64,000 nt of DNA, from the NCBI RefSeq assembly GCF_029784135.1, contig NC_073745.1, positions 62,102,718 to 62,166,717 of the forward strand, given 5' to 3'. Position 1 is the stretch's first letter. Every line of letters begins with the position of its first letter. This document shows positions 44,083 to 54,886 of this stretch, piece by piece. The DNA comes from Toxorhynchites rutilus septentrionalis (lineage: Eukaryota > Arthropoda > Insecta > Diptera > Culicidae). Position numbers and translations under genes: made by a program. The notes under the pieces are model-generated. The model was not told where the DNA came from. It did not search any database and saw only the letters and a list, made by a program, of their open reading frames with translations.

Positions 44083-45510
44083 TCACACACGAAGATCGAT
44101 AGCTTTGAGGAAAACATATATTTGGGTCATGTAATCAAGGTCTAACCGAGCCAACACATCTCTCACCGGCACATTGGGCTGTCTTCCTCGGGGCCGAAGG
44201 GAGTTTTCTAAATTCGATCTGGCAACAAGATACACCTCGCATGACCAAACAACATGCTCGATGTCGTGATAACCTTGACCACAGACGCAGAGATTGTTGC
44301 TGGCAAGATTGAAACGAAAGAGAAGCGCATCTAACGAACAGTGATTGGACATGAGTCGGGAGAAGGTGCGAATAAGGTCCCGACTCAAGTCCAGACTTTT
44401 GAACCACGGTTTGAGGCTAACCTTAGGGATAATCGAGTGAAACCACCGGCCCAATTCATCTTCGTTCCATTTGCGTTGCCAGTTAGCGATGGTATTTTTA
44501 CGGACTAGAGAAAAAAATTCATTGAAGGCGATTTGACGCTGGTAAATGTCGCCTTCAATCGCACCTACCTTTGCTAATGAGTCAGCCCTCTCATTACCCG
44601 GAATTGAGCAATGTGAAGGGACCCAGACAAAGGTAATGACATAACAGCGTCTGGATAAAGCACTCAAAATTTCTCGTATTCTCTCAAGGAAGTACGGCGA
44701 GTGCTTTTCCGGCCTCACTGAACGGATAGCTTCGACAGAGCTAAGACTATCCGTTACAATGTAATAGTGTTCAACAGGTCGTGAGGCGACGCTGTCCAGC
44801 GCACAGTATATCGCTGCCAATTCAGCAATATACACTGAGCAAGGATTCTAAAGACTGTGGGAGGTGCTAAACATTTCGTTGAACACTCCAAATCCTGTGG
44901 ACTCATTCATAGAGGACCCATCAGTAAAGTACATATTATCACAATTGATACCCCCATACTTTGAATCGAAGATCGTTGGAGCGATCCTCGATCGTTGGTA
45001 ATCTGAATATCCATGGATATCTTGCTTCATGGACAGATCAAAATGCACAGAGGAATTGATGTAGTCAGGAAAACAAACACGGTTGGGAATATACGAAGAA
45101 GGATCAACCTGCATGGAGACGAATTCATGATATGAGCTCATGAATCCAGAATGAAAATTTAGCTCGATCAGCTGCTCAAAATTTCCGATCACCAATGTGT
45201 TCATAACCTTACACCGGATGAGAAACCGAAGAGATAATAAATTGAAGCGATCTTTTAGTGGGAGTACGCCTGCCAAAACCTCGAGGCTCATGGTATGCGT
45301 TGAGGGCATACATCCCAACGCAATACGGAGACAAAGATACTGAATTCGCTCGAGTTTAATTAAGTGTGTTTTGGCAGCTGATTGAAAACAGAAACTGCCA
45401 TACTCCATCACTGAGAGAATAGTTGTTCGATACAACATTATAAAATCTTCGGGATGGGCTCCCCACCAGGTGCCGGTAATTGTACGGAGAAAGTTTATTC
45501 TTTGTTGACA
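44083..45510 (-). pseudogene. LINE post-RT, RNase H and CCHC-like region with one stop
   Basis: Continues the same protein after the insertion: CQQRINFLRTITGTWWGAHP, a connector with RFLIRCKVMN, then RNase H motifs YFTDGSSMNEST, AELAAIYCAL, VTDSLSSVEAI, PSHCSIPGNERADSLAK, and the tail CVCGQGYHDIEHVVWSC. A single in-frame TAG at 44848-44850 (before NPCSVYIAEL) interrupts it; the frame is otherwise open across both halves. Clearly the same LINE lineage as 26409-28110 but a different subfamily. The apparent start at 45579 is inside the neighbouring element and is not real. Confidence 0.9.
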
Positions 45511-45875
45511 TTTTGACGTAGGATTACGTCTTTCGGGAACATATTGGGGTACAAATTGAAAAATGAAAATCGATCGCATCGTGAAAAATGTCCAATTTCA
45601 AACGCTTGTTACTCATTCATTTCATGATGGATTGATGAGATTTTTGCATCAAACGATTACGGCACTCCATAACAATTTTTCACATTGAATAAAATAGTAT
45701 ATATCATATAACTAACTATCGAACAATTGGATAAATTCAACCCCTATCCAAACATAGATACCCAGTCCTGATTGGTCGAAATTGACGTCATTTCTTTTTC
45801 GCGCCTGATTCGTTCTCTCACCGGCAAGCTGCTGGCAATCGAGTAGGAGGCGCCTACTTCACACATACCAAATGA

Positions 45876-45884
45876 TATAAAAGG
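45876..45884 (+). promoter_or_regulatory. TATA box, H4 unit 1
   Basis: TATAAAAGG, preceded by CTGATTGGTCG and TGACGTCA (45772-45795) and followed by a leader with TACAACGGACGTGGAACGG. The same order is found at 47807-47815. Confidence 0.5.
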
Positions 45885-46479
45885 AAGGAGCATTCGTGGA
45901 TCTCATTCATTCTTACAACGGACGTGGAACGGACAACAACAAGTGGAGAGCAGCAGCAGTGAAAGCGGCTAATATATAGGCGAGCATTGAAGTTGAGCGG
46001 TCAAAATGCGAGCTGTGTCTCACATCGAGCTTCTATGGCAGCATAAGCAGCGGCAAACAGTAGCAACGGTTGTTGAAACCGGTCTACTACTAGTGGCAGC
46101 AGCAAGCATCAAGAGCGGATCGTTTCAGGCACGCTCTCTCCGTCAGAAGTGCGAGAACGTTTCTTGGCATCGTGAAAGTGCAGTATCGAATCTGAGCGGC
46201 CAACAATTGAGCTGTGTCTCACATAAGTGGCAGTAGCAGTAGCAGCGGCGGTAAACATCGAGGCTGAACCTCAACAATCGAGCTGTGTCTCGCATCGGTC
46301 CACTACTGTTGGCAACAACAAACATCATGAGTAGAGAGTTTCAGGCATGCTCTCTTTCTCTACTGCTGCTGCTGCTGCTGCTACTCAGTCAGATTTCTCA
46401 TTCTTGTTGGACGCACAGATCGATAAACATATGTGTTTCTAGTGTGCATTGCTGGTACTCCTGTTCACATCAACCAATA

Positions 46480-46612
46480 CAATTGGATGCGGTTATGGAG
46501 GTAAAGGAGACAAAGGATCCGGTTGAGGAAGAGTGTATCGCAAGGTTCCACATGACAACATCCAGTGTATCAAACCCGCTATCCGTTGTTTAGCTCACCG
46601 TGATGGTGTCAA
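46480..46612 (+). pseudogene. Histone H4 pseudogene, unit 1
   Basis: The frames read CG.GGKG at the start and RKVPHDNIQCIKPAIRCLAH then RDGVN. They match the H4 tail and [26 protein letters not shown] with several substitutions. An early stop and frame changes break it. After the H4 part a new Glu/Lys/Ser/Ala-rich stretch (AKAKESSSDSEKTTAAKK, to 46725) continues the frame. It is shared with the 7300-8562 copy, so it belongs to the chimera. The expected stem-loop near 46770-46800 has been scrambled by short CAGGACTTTC duplications. Confidence 0.85.
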
Positions 46613-47175
46613 CGAAACCCTTGCAAACCGACGCACAGAAGCCGAAGATGCCAAAGCCAAGGAAAGCAGCAGCGACTCCGAAAAAACTACCGCTGCCAAA
46701 AAGTTAACAACTGCTACATCCGACTGAAACCTCACATTAGCACGCAGCAGATTCCGTACAACCCATTTAACCATTCCAGGACTTTCGGACTTTCAGGACT
46801 TTCGATATTGCTTTGAAACGAAAGAGTTTAATTTATTGTTTTCCACTTATCATAAAAATGATATAAAACTACGATCAAAAATACTGTTTACTTTTACATT
46901 TTCTTTGATCATGTGCAACTAACAGGAAACTTATCACGTCAGAAACATACTTTCCATCAACCAACCTGACTGGATGCGGTAAGGGAGGCGAATGACATAT
47001 GTATGCATATATATATATAGCGAAACGGCTCCGGTCATGCCTCAAGGAATTTTCTAAAATAATATTTTGCCGATGCCTTTGCGCGAACTACACGGGCGAG
47101 TAGCACCATAATAGCAAATCAAATGTCGAAGTTCGTGATATGGGTGCGTTCATCGCTATTCGGTTCGGCGTCGGT

Positions 47176-47369
47176 TTAACCCTTTCATTACGGCAGTGTG
47201 CTCCGCCGAAGTGCTACCCCTGTACGGAGCACTGCGCCGAAAAGTATGCACATCGCGCTGGTGTGATCGAAGAGCAGTATGACTTTCATGTCGTCTAAAG
47301 ACGACGCTCGTACACACAGCTCGTCGTGCGAATGTCGTCTATAGACGACGCTCGTAACGGAACTGTTAA
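47176..47369. mobile_element. piggyBac-like MITE, about 190 bp, TTAA target
   Basis: TTAA at 47176-47179 and 47366-47369. Ends CCCTTTCATTACG and, inverted, CAGTTCCGTTACG. The interior has paired small palindromes TCGTCTAAAGACGACG and TCGTCTATAGACGACG. No transposase. Confidence 0.75.
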
Positions 47370-47806
47370 CCATCCATAACTACGCTTGGAAACATTGACA
47401 TCTGGCAATTTTCATATAAGATTTTTCCCCCGCATGTTAAAAGTGGTTTTTCATGTACGTAAAAGCGCAGCGTAGTATGTCAACTGCTTCCCGGTTAGAA
47501 AATAAATGAGCGACCCGTCCAATTTCAAACGCTGAATGAGCAATATCATTTCATGATGGATTGATGAGATGTTTGCATCATACGTTGTCGGCACTCCATA
47601 ATAATTTTTCACGTTGAATAAAATAATATATATCATGTAACTAACAATCGAACAATTAAAAAATCTCAACCACTATCCAAACAGAAGATACCTAGGCCTG
47701 ATTGATCGAAATTGACGTCATTTCTTTTTCGCGCCTGATTTGTTCGTTCACCGGCAAGCTGCATGACAATCAAGTAGGAGGCGCCTACTTCACACATACT
47801 AAATGA

Positions 47807-47815
47807 TATAAAAGG
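47807..47815 (+). promoter_or_regulatory. TATA box, H4 unit 2
   Basis: TATAAAAGG in the same context as unit 1 (GGCGCCTACTTCACACATA upstream, TACAACGGACGTGGAACGG downstream). Confidence 0.5.
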
Positions 47816-48402
47816 AAGGAGCGTTCGTGGATTTTATTCATTTTTACAACGGACGTGGAACGGACAACAGTGGAGAGCAGCAGCAGTGGACGCGGCTAAT
47901 ATATAGACGAGCATCGAAGCTGTGTGGTCAATAGGCTAGCTGTGCCTCACATCAAGCTTCTATGGCAGTATAAGCAGCGGCAAACTACTACTACTCTACT
48001 AGTGGCAGCAGCAAGCATCGCGATCGGAGCATTTCGGGCACGCTCTCTCCATCAGAAGTGCGAGCACACGCTTCTTGGAATCGTGAAAGTGCAGCAGTGA
48101 ACTTCAAGACGAGCATCGAATCTGAGCGGCCAACAATTGAGCTGTGTCTCATATCGAACTTAAGTGGCAGTAGCGGCAGCAGCGGCGGTAAACATCGAGG
48201 CCTAACATCAACAATCGAGCTGTGTCCCGCATCAGTCCAGTACTGATGGCAACAGCAAACATCATGAGCAGAAAGTTTCAGGCATGTTCTCTCTTTCTGC
48301 TGATGCTGCTGCTCAGTCAGATTTCTCATTTTGATCGAGATCGGTAAACATATATGTTTTTAGTGTTTTAAGTGTGGTCACATCAGATCAACATCAACCA
48401 AC

Positions 48403-48522
48403 ATGACTTCATGCGGCAAGGAAGGCAAAGGAGGATCGAAGCGTATCGCAAGGTTCAACATGACAATATCCAGTGTATCAAATTCGCTATTCGCCGTTTA
48501 GCTCGACGTGATGGTGTCAACG
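48403..48522 (+). pseudogene. Histone H4 pseudogene, unit 2
   Basis: ATG 48403 gives MTSCGKEGKGGSKR, the H4 N-tail with the GLGKGGA block shortened. In the next frame RKVQHDNIQCIKFAIRRLAR then RDGVNEN matches the following H4 segment. A small deletion between the two parts shifts the frame. Translation stops at about 48533, and the histone fold beyond GGVK is absent. The context duplicates unit 1 without the acidic tail being open. Confidence 0.85.
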
Positions 48523-48840
48523 AAAACCACTAAAATAAAAACACAAATAAGCAGCAGCGGCTCCGAAAAAGCTACCGCTGCCAAAAAAACAACAGAAGTG
48601 AATTGTTGTTTTTGTTGCTTCATAAATTTTTACGCGAGTAAATATGTCGGAATATATGTTCACGCAATATGAGCGCCAATCTCGTAAACGTGCCTTGGAG
48701 CTGAAAAAACTTTCTATCACTGATACCGAAAGCTCGATTGTAACACTGGTGAAATACTGGTGAAATACTACACTGGCCTAACGTAATCCTACGTCAACTA
48801 TGCGGTCGTGCCTCGGACACAACCTTCTGTGACTTTTTTT

Positions 48841-49137
48841 ACTCAGATACCTAATATGGGCCCCCCAAGTACATTTGGAGTCGTACCAGACCCCAAGATA
48901 CTTGAATGACATAGCATGAGTGATCGGTTTACCCAAAAGTTGAAGCTTTGGTTTTGCTGGCTTATGCTTCCTAGAAAAAACCACCATCTCTGTTTTCTCC
49001 GTGGAGAATTCGATCCCTAGCCCAATGGCCCAGGTTGAAAAATTGTTCAACGTATCTTGTAAGGGTTCTTGCAGGTCGGATTCGTTTGATCCTACGACAG
49101 ACACCACTCCATCATCTGCAAGTTGTCTTAGGCTGCA
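48841..49137 (-). pseudogene. LINE reverse transcriptase C-terminal part
   Basis: Minus-strand frame with LADDG (catalytic palm motif with the usual first residue replaced by L), then LGIEFSTEKTEMVVFSRK (the fixed-register K/T-E-K-T-E segment of non-LTR RTs) and KYLGVWYDS (the YLGV motif). It ends at HIRYLSKK, where the GACGTAG element is inserted. Everything upstream of the ADD motif, including endonuclease, is lost by 5' truncation. Confidence 0.85.
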
Positions 49138-49470
49138 AATAAGACATTTGGCAACGTTTATCCGAACAGAGACAGATTAAAGCTTTTTCTCATTTCGCTC
49201 TTATGTTATTTTCCTGTTCCTTGTTTGTGGAGGAATGTTCTTACGTCTTGCTTACGTGTATGGGTAATCCAATAACTTTTTTACATACAGAGCCAAAGCT
49301 TTACCATAGATCATGAGCAGATGAAACGCAAGGATTTTATATCCGATTTATATTTCTACCTATATATACACTCAGGGCGGGCGTGAAGTTCAAAAAATCG
49401 TGTAAATACAAAACAGATCTCATTCAATTTTGACTTCTAACTTGAATGTTTTACTTTAAAAAATACTTAA

Positions 49471-49530
49471 CGTTTCCACGTGGACAATATCAAAACCCCC
49501 TCCCCCCTCACCGTGGACAAGCGTGGACAT
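49471..49530. repeat. GTGGACA-rich MITE fragment
   Basis: TTTCCACGTGGACAATATC, a C-rich run, then CCGTGGACAAGCGTGGACAT; related to 25686-25805. Confidence 0.5.
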
Positions 49531-49739
49531 CGCATCTCTTCGGATGTGCCTGTTTTCCATTTATGAGTCGTTCCTGAAGCGCAACATAATCGTGTTCCTT
49601 CTCAAATGACTGGCCATAAAACTGTCGTGTGTGGTGTGTGATATGTATTTTGCTTAAAAATCACAACAAAGAACTAGTAAAAATGATCCAAAAAAAATCC
49701 TCTATTATTTTGGATCATTTTTTCCTCTAGTCTCAATTC

Positions 49740-51050
49740 TACACCACACTACGGTTCAATTTCGCTGTCAGTGATGCTGTCACTAACGAAGACCATCGCC
49801 AAGCACTTGCGTAAAGCACAAAAGCTCCGATCCGAGTACCGCTCGTAGAAGAATCGGCCGACAGCCGATTCGTGGCGGCAGGTAGGCTCGCTGTTCGGGT
49901 TTTTATGCTCTAGCATTGCACAAATCCATCCATTCAAGCAAGAGCTTCCCTGGTTCGCTCCATTCAGTCAGTTTCGAACGGGACTTCTGAGCGATCGCAA
50001 GTGGTGTCAGCTGGTGTCAGTTTGTGTGGTGATATCACGCCGTTAGTGGATGCGCAGCAAGAGTGTGGTGTAAATGCTGCAGAGTGGTGAACGATTCGCG
50101 CGCGCTAATCTTTCTTCTTTGTCGGATTTGTGTTGTTGGTGGCCAGCAGGAAGAATCTTGCATTGGAAACATTAGACCCCAAACCGGTGCGGATTTTGGT
50201 ATTTACGGTTGTGTTGATGCGATTCTGTTTTTGCTGCTGCTGCTAGCAGTTGAGGAGTCATTCGAGATATGCTGTGTGAGTGTTGTTTTGCTGCTGACTA
50301 CACGGAAGATTTCATTTTATGGTTCGGCAGAATATAGCACCTGGTGATGGTGGCGGTGGGTTGCGAATGGGGGGAGGAAGCGAGGAGGAGAAAAGGATAA
50401 TATGTGCTGGACCAAAACGGGCGAGATTACTTAGCTAGCATGTGTGTTGTGTTGTGTTTTGGCTCACCACCGGTCAAGAAGGATCCGGAAGCGAATGGAT
50501 CAAACGGAAGGAAATTGAACGGGTGGCCCAGAGTCGCAGGAAGACACATATTGTGGTGTGTGTGTTTGTATCTGCTGGCGGGTGTATGTGTTTTGGGCTA
50601 GGATATGAGGGTGGCGAATTTTGGATGTGATTGGGGGAGAAGAGTGTTTTTAGTGTACGGAATGTTTTTTTCCTTCTTCTATGTGCCGTTGGGGGTTCCT
50701 ACGCTCTGCCACTGGGAGAGGAGCGCGCAAAAAATCGATACTGTGTTTGCAATTTGGTTTGCTCCCGTGCTCCTATGCCACTCCCCGTGCGATCCTGTGC
50801 CGAACGCGTGCTGAACAATGAAGGATACCCAAAACAGACGGAATGAGTCATACACATTCCGGGCGGGCGAAAAACAGCGTGTTGTGACCTTCGGGAATGG
50901 CATTTGCACAGCCGCATGTTGCGAAATTCGAGAGTAATTATGAACGATGGCAATGATTCCGGGTGGAGTTTGCGGGGACATATATGCGTCGAGAAGAATT
51001 TCAGTTGCAAAAAAATTGACGAAATGTATGAGGATAAATTTTGGGAATTT
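49740..51050 (+). other. GC-richer possible promoter / first exon region
   Basis: Composition changes from AT-rich to GC/GT-rich. 49960-49975 has TCAGTCAGT initiator-like pairs, followed by CTG-rich and GTG-rich sequence (50200-50600). Open frames exist, but none has a recognised domain, and start or splice sites cannot be chosen. It may be the 5' end of a host gene that lies beyond this region. Confidence 0.3.
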
Positions 51051-51847
51051 CATTTTTTGCGTTTGCTGAGGCATTTTTTTCTTTCTGACAGTACATAGTC
51101 ATCAAAACAATTTGTGGAAATAAAGTATCTTCAGATGAATCTCATTTTTGTGTGAAAAAGATTATAAAAACACATAAGACAAATGACAAACACGTAGAGT
51201 GTTCGATAGGTCTTATAATTAACAGGAAGTCGATAATTTCAATGCTTCTGATGAACAATGTTCGTTCTCTTCAAACAGAGAACTCGTCAACTTTGTTAAA
51301 ACAGTATTCTAATAAAATATGTCTAAGAGGAGTATTTTGAGGTATGAATTTCTTCAATGTAAATTCAATCTTTGAGAATGTTTCTTAAGCAGTGCATTTA
51401 ATATCATTTTTCCCTAAAAAGTTCATTAACTTTCTTTGTTTTGTCGCATGCCATATTTTAACCGGGCGCTGAGTTTGGAGTTAAAATGAAATGAGTCGAG
51501 TCAAAATGAAGTTTTGAATATATCCTTATGAAAAATCAGGAGTAATTAAAATTTTAATTTTGAATTGAAACATTATTTAAGAAAATCGGAGAGGGTCCGT
51601 TCAAATTCTGTTGTTTTTTCGGCTAATTTGGCGTGGAATTGCTCTACAGTTGAATCGTTATTCAATCGATGTACTTTTATATACTTTTTGTCAATTTTCT
51701 TGATGACATTGTTAATGTGAGCCCTTAAAGGCTATCATTGATCTTCCCCGAAAGAAAATTTAACAGAGAATTTTAATGCAATGATAAGCTGATACGATCA
51801 GCTTCACACAAACTGGCAAAGTTGTTGACTGTCGCTAAAAAAAAATT
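51051..51847. other. AT-rich interval without recognised gene
   Basis: Short frames only; nothing recognised. Confidence 0.4.
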
Positions 51848-52672
51848 GTAAGGGGTTGCACTAGGACACGACTGCATATTTTCGACAGAACTACGCAATT
51901 ATATTATATAATCCACTTGTTTATCACTTCGAATATTATTGTAGAATGCATCGAATTTTTTTTATTTATTTATTTAAGTCATTTATTTTTACAGGCTCAG
52001 TTACATAGGTTTAAAGGAGCCGAAATCGAAATTTTTGTAATAGATTATTTTCTTCGTTACAAATAAATTTGTTGAACGTCCTTTTACGTTTGATATGATG
52101 CCTAGGACTACCAAAATATTTGAACGGAAAAATTGTCAAACGATCATTGTATTTTACATTTCCCTCCGAAATTATTACACATTTCATGTTTACGTTGTTC
52201 TCGAACCGTTCATTCACCTCTAGTATCCCAAATGACGATTTTCCCAGGCTTATTCCGGTCTGCACAACGACAAGCGAATACAAAAGTACTCAACACCAAA
52301 AAATACCTCCGACTTGCATGTATATTTGCAAAGCGGATTCCCCCATGCACATCGATTTTGAATTCCGTGTTAGGGAAACACAGCACGGTGGGAAGAAAAA
52401 TACCTCCGACTTGCATGTATATTTGCAGAGCGGATTTCCACAGGTACATTGATTTTGAAGTCTGTGTTGGGGAAACCGTGAATCGGGCCAATCAAAACTT
52501 GGCAGTTAAGGCGTTTAGATAAGGCTTGACATTTTACAGTTATTCAATTGTTCATCTCATGAAAAATAACATTTTATCAATTGTGATAGACGCGTAGAAA
52601 TATTTCCTATCAATTGATGCAAACATCTTTCCGATCTGCTAAGAAATGTTCGAGTTATAAGCATTCGAAATA
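51848..52672 (-). mobile_element. GACGTAG-family copy, 5'-truncated
   Basis: Minus orientation. The 3' end near 51848-51895 has a decayed hairpin (GTCGTGTCC / GTGCAACC) against an A-run. The body matches copy 1, including two repeat units (52320-52480) and the CCGATTTACGG-like block (52480). The 5' motif is missing. A 65-bp LINE 3' end interrupts it. Confidence 0.65.
51958..52022 (-). mobile_element. LINE 3'-end fragment
   Basis: Minus strand CGGCTCCTTTAAACC...GAGCCTGTAAAAATAAATGA plus an A-rich tail, matching the 3' end of the LINE at 43737-49140. Severely 5'-truncated. Confidence 0.75.
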
Positions 52673-54058
52673 CGGGTAGGGTTAGCACACAAATCGGCTG
52701 AATAAATGGGGAAAAAGAAGTTCTTCCAGTGTTCATGAATTTAAACCGTTTAGAGATTAGCGAATTGTAATGTATAGCATATCAAACAAATCCTAGAGAA
52801 TTTCCGATTCGATTGGTATGCAGATCATGAGGATTCGTTCACAGTGAAAATAGTTATTAACGTTAACTTTATTTCATAAAAACGTGACCTGTTTTCTGAT
52901 TTGGCACCCTTCATGAAAAACGAAGGTCTATGTCAAAAAATTGCATGATCATCGTGGCTCTTTTATGCGAACGAAGTGCTAGAAATCATTCGCATGGGAA
53001 AGAAGTTTAGCTCACCAGGTAAAAAACGATATGTCCAAAATTACGTCTGCTGGATCACCAATATCATATCAGGTGTCGAATTACAAGAAGCGACATTAAC
53101 ATTAACATTTCATTAATTAATATTGTTTCCGACACATTAAAAATAGCAAAATAGAACAAAACAAAACAAAACGGATGATCCGCGACAGCGAGTTTCATAG
53201 TGAATCTATAGGCTTTCCAGAAATTTGTCATTGATTGATAGGCTCATACACTTTTGTTTTGGCCATGGCCTTCACATTATTTGGTCACTAGTGTACACGA
53301 TATTATAGATGGATACTGTAATGATTTGTCTATTGATAAAACATAATTTTCATGTTAAAATATCTTATTTTCGTGTTTGGAACCCATTTTTAGGCCTTAT
53401 CCGCGATTTTTGTTATTCGCGGTGAGCTAGCCAGACTATTCCGCGGATAATCGGGGTTCTACTGTACTCGCAAATATTGTTGTTCCATCACTAAATGGAT
53501 CATGCTTCAGATCCAGGCGTTTTTAGGGATCAGAAAATGGCTCCCAAATCGGCTAGTGCCTACAGTTGTAAATCTTCACGCAAAATACGAAGATGTTTCG
53601 AAGATGAGTGTGTCGAATGCCCGATGCTCCTCTCTGGGTCTATTTTCCTCATCAACTGTTTGTCTGTACTATCTTAGTGTACGGAACACGAATCGTTCAT
53701 TGATAGAAAGCATTTGAGTAGCTCTTAGATCTGTTTCGTTGTCTTCTCGCACTCAAATTACCTGACAGTTGTCACACGCTTCTCGTGCAGACCGAACTTC
53801 ATCGTTGCTAGAAAACCGAACAAATACTGTGTTACCACATTTTTTTCGCTTAAAATTTATCTGCTGGAATTTCAGAGTTCAGAGAAATGTTAGACAGTGC
53901 TGACAAATACAGAAATTGGCTATGACCTCATTGAAGATATTTAAAAAAATGCAAAAAGCCTTGGCTCGTGAGCTGTTTCTGACGAACCACATAAAAAAAG
54001 GGCTAGTGAGCATTCGATCTTTGTTAGTCTTAATGCGTTCATAAATTTTGAAGACTGA
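52673..54058. other. Interval with a pogo/Tigger-like end
   Basis: At 53397-53464 CCGCGGATAATCGGGGTTCT then ACTG and TA resembles a Tc1/pogo-type terminal repeat, with an internal inverted CCGCGATTTTTG. No partner end was found. The rest has no recognised gene. Confidence 0.4.
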
Positions 54059-54064
54059 TTTTTT

Positions 54065-54880
54065 GACGTGGGACTACGTCTAACCGGAGTATATTGGGGG
54101 TAAAATGAAGACCTAAACACAGAACATGCAGGAAAAAAATGAAAGATTCCGAATGCTTATAACTCAAACATTTCTTACTGGATCGGAAAAATGTTTGCAT
54201 CAATTGATAGGAAATATTTCTACGCTAGTATCACAATTATTGAAATGTTATTTTTAATTAGATAAACAATTGAATAACTGTAAAATATTAAGCGTTATCT
54301 AGACGCCCTAACTGCTCCGTTTTGATTGGCCCGATTTACGGTTTCCCCAACACAGCCATCAAAACCAAGCAGACTTGGGGAAATCGGCATTGCAGATACA
54401 TGGAAGTATGGGGACATTTGTTCTCACCGAAGTGTGTTCCCTAACACAGACTTGAAAACCAAGCAGCGTTGAAGAAATCTGCATTGCAGACACAATAAAG
54501 TCGAGGGTATTTTTGTTCCGAGTGAAATGTGTTTCCCTAACACAGACTTCAAATCCATGGAGCGTGGGGAAATTGGCATTTCAAATACATGTAAGTCGGG
54601 GACATGTTTGTTCCGTCTGGAATGTGTTTGCCTAACACAGACTTCAAAACCCAAATGCATCACACCAAACGTAAAAGGACTGTCATTAAATTTATTTGTA
54701 ACGAAGACATAATCTATCACAATGCATGAATTGACCTTACATGGCGTTACACAATCTTTTTACTCACAAAGCAAATATATTGGATTCAATTGAATTTGGA
54801 AATTGTTTGCTAGGTGATTGCTAAGCTAAGGTAGTTCCACGTCAACCTTGCGGTTATATCATAGATATAACCCACCCATA
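54065..54880 (+). mobile_element. GACGTAG-family element, short repeat-bearing form
   Basis: 5' GACGTGGGACTACGTC after T6 (54059-54064). The 3' end is TAGTTCCACGTCAACC, a hairpin (GGTTATATC / GATATAACC) and CCCACCCATA before T6 (54881-54886). Holds four repeat units. It is a deletion derivative of the form at 183-1518. Confidence 0.75.
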
Positions 54881-54886
54881 TTTTTT

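Larger units (their letters stand above)
45515..48833 (+). mobile_element. GACGTAG-family element with two tandem histone H4 units
   Basis: 5' GACGTAGGATTACGTC after TTTT (45511-45514). The 3' end is ATCCTACGTCAAC, a hairpin (GGTCGTGCC / GACACAACC) and CTTCTGTGAC before T7 (48834-48840). 45590-46440 is repeated, diverged, at 47517-48370, each copy with promoter, TATA, leader and H4 remnant. A TTAA MITE sits between the units. The whole is inserted in a LINE, whose reading frame gives the exact boundaries. Confidence 0.85.
43737..49140 (-). mobile_element. Non-LTR retrotransposon split by a GACGTAG element
   Basis: Target duplication AAGACATTT at 43728-43736 and 49141-49149; the A-tail shows as a T-run after 43733. 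On the minus strand, RT sequence starts at about 49137 (LADDGVVSVVG, the YADD-type active site) and runs to RYLSKK at about 48841. It is interrupted by 45515-48833 and resumes with CQQRINFLRTITG at 45510 through RNase H and the Cys/His tail to 44083. The 3' end CGGCTCC...TGTAAAAATAAA is also seen at 51958-52022. Confidence 0.9.

Noticed and set aside
45507..45514. GACATTTT here matches GACATTTT at 43730 and looked like the target duplication of the LINE.
   Set aside because: The LINE protein continues beyond 48841, and a better duplication (AAGACATTT at 43728 and 49141) brackets the whole LINE. The match at 45507 is LINE sequence next to the inserted element's T-run.
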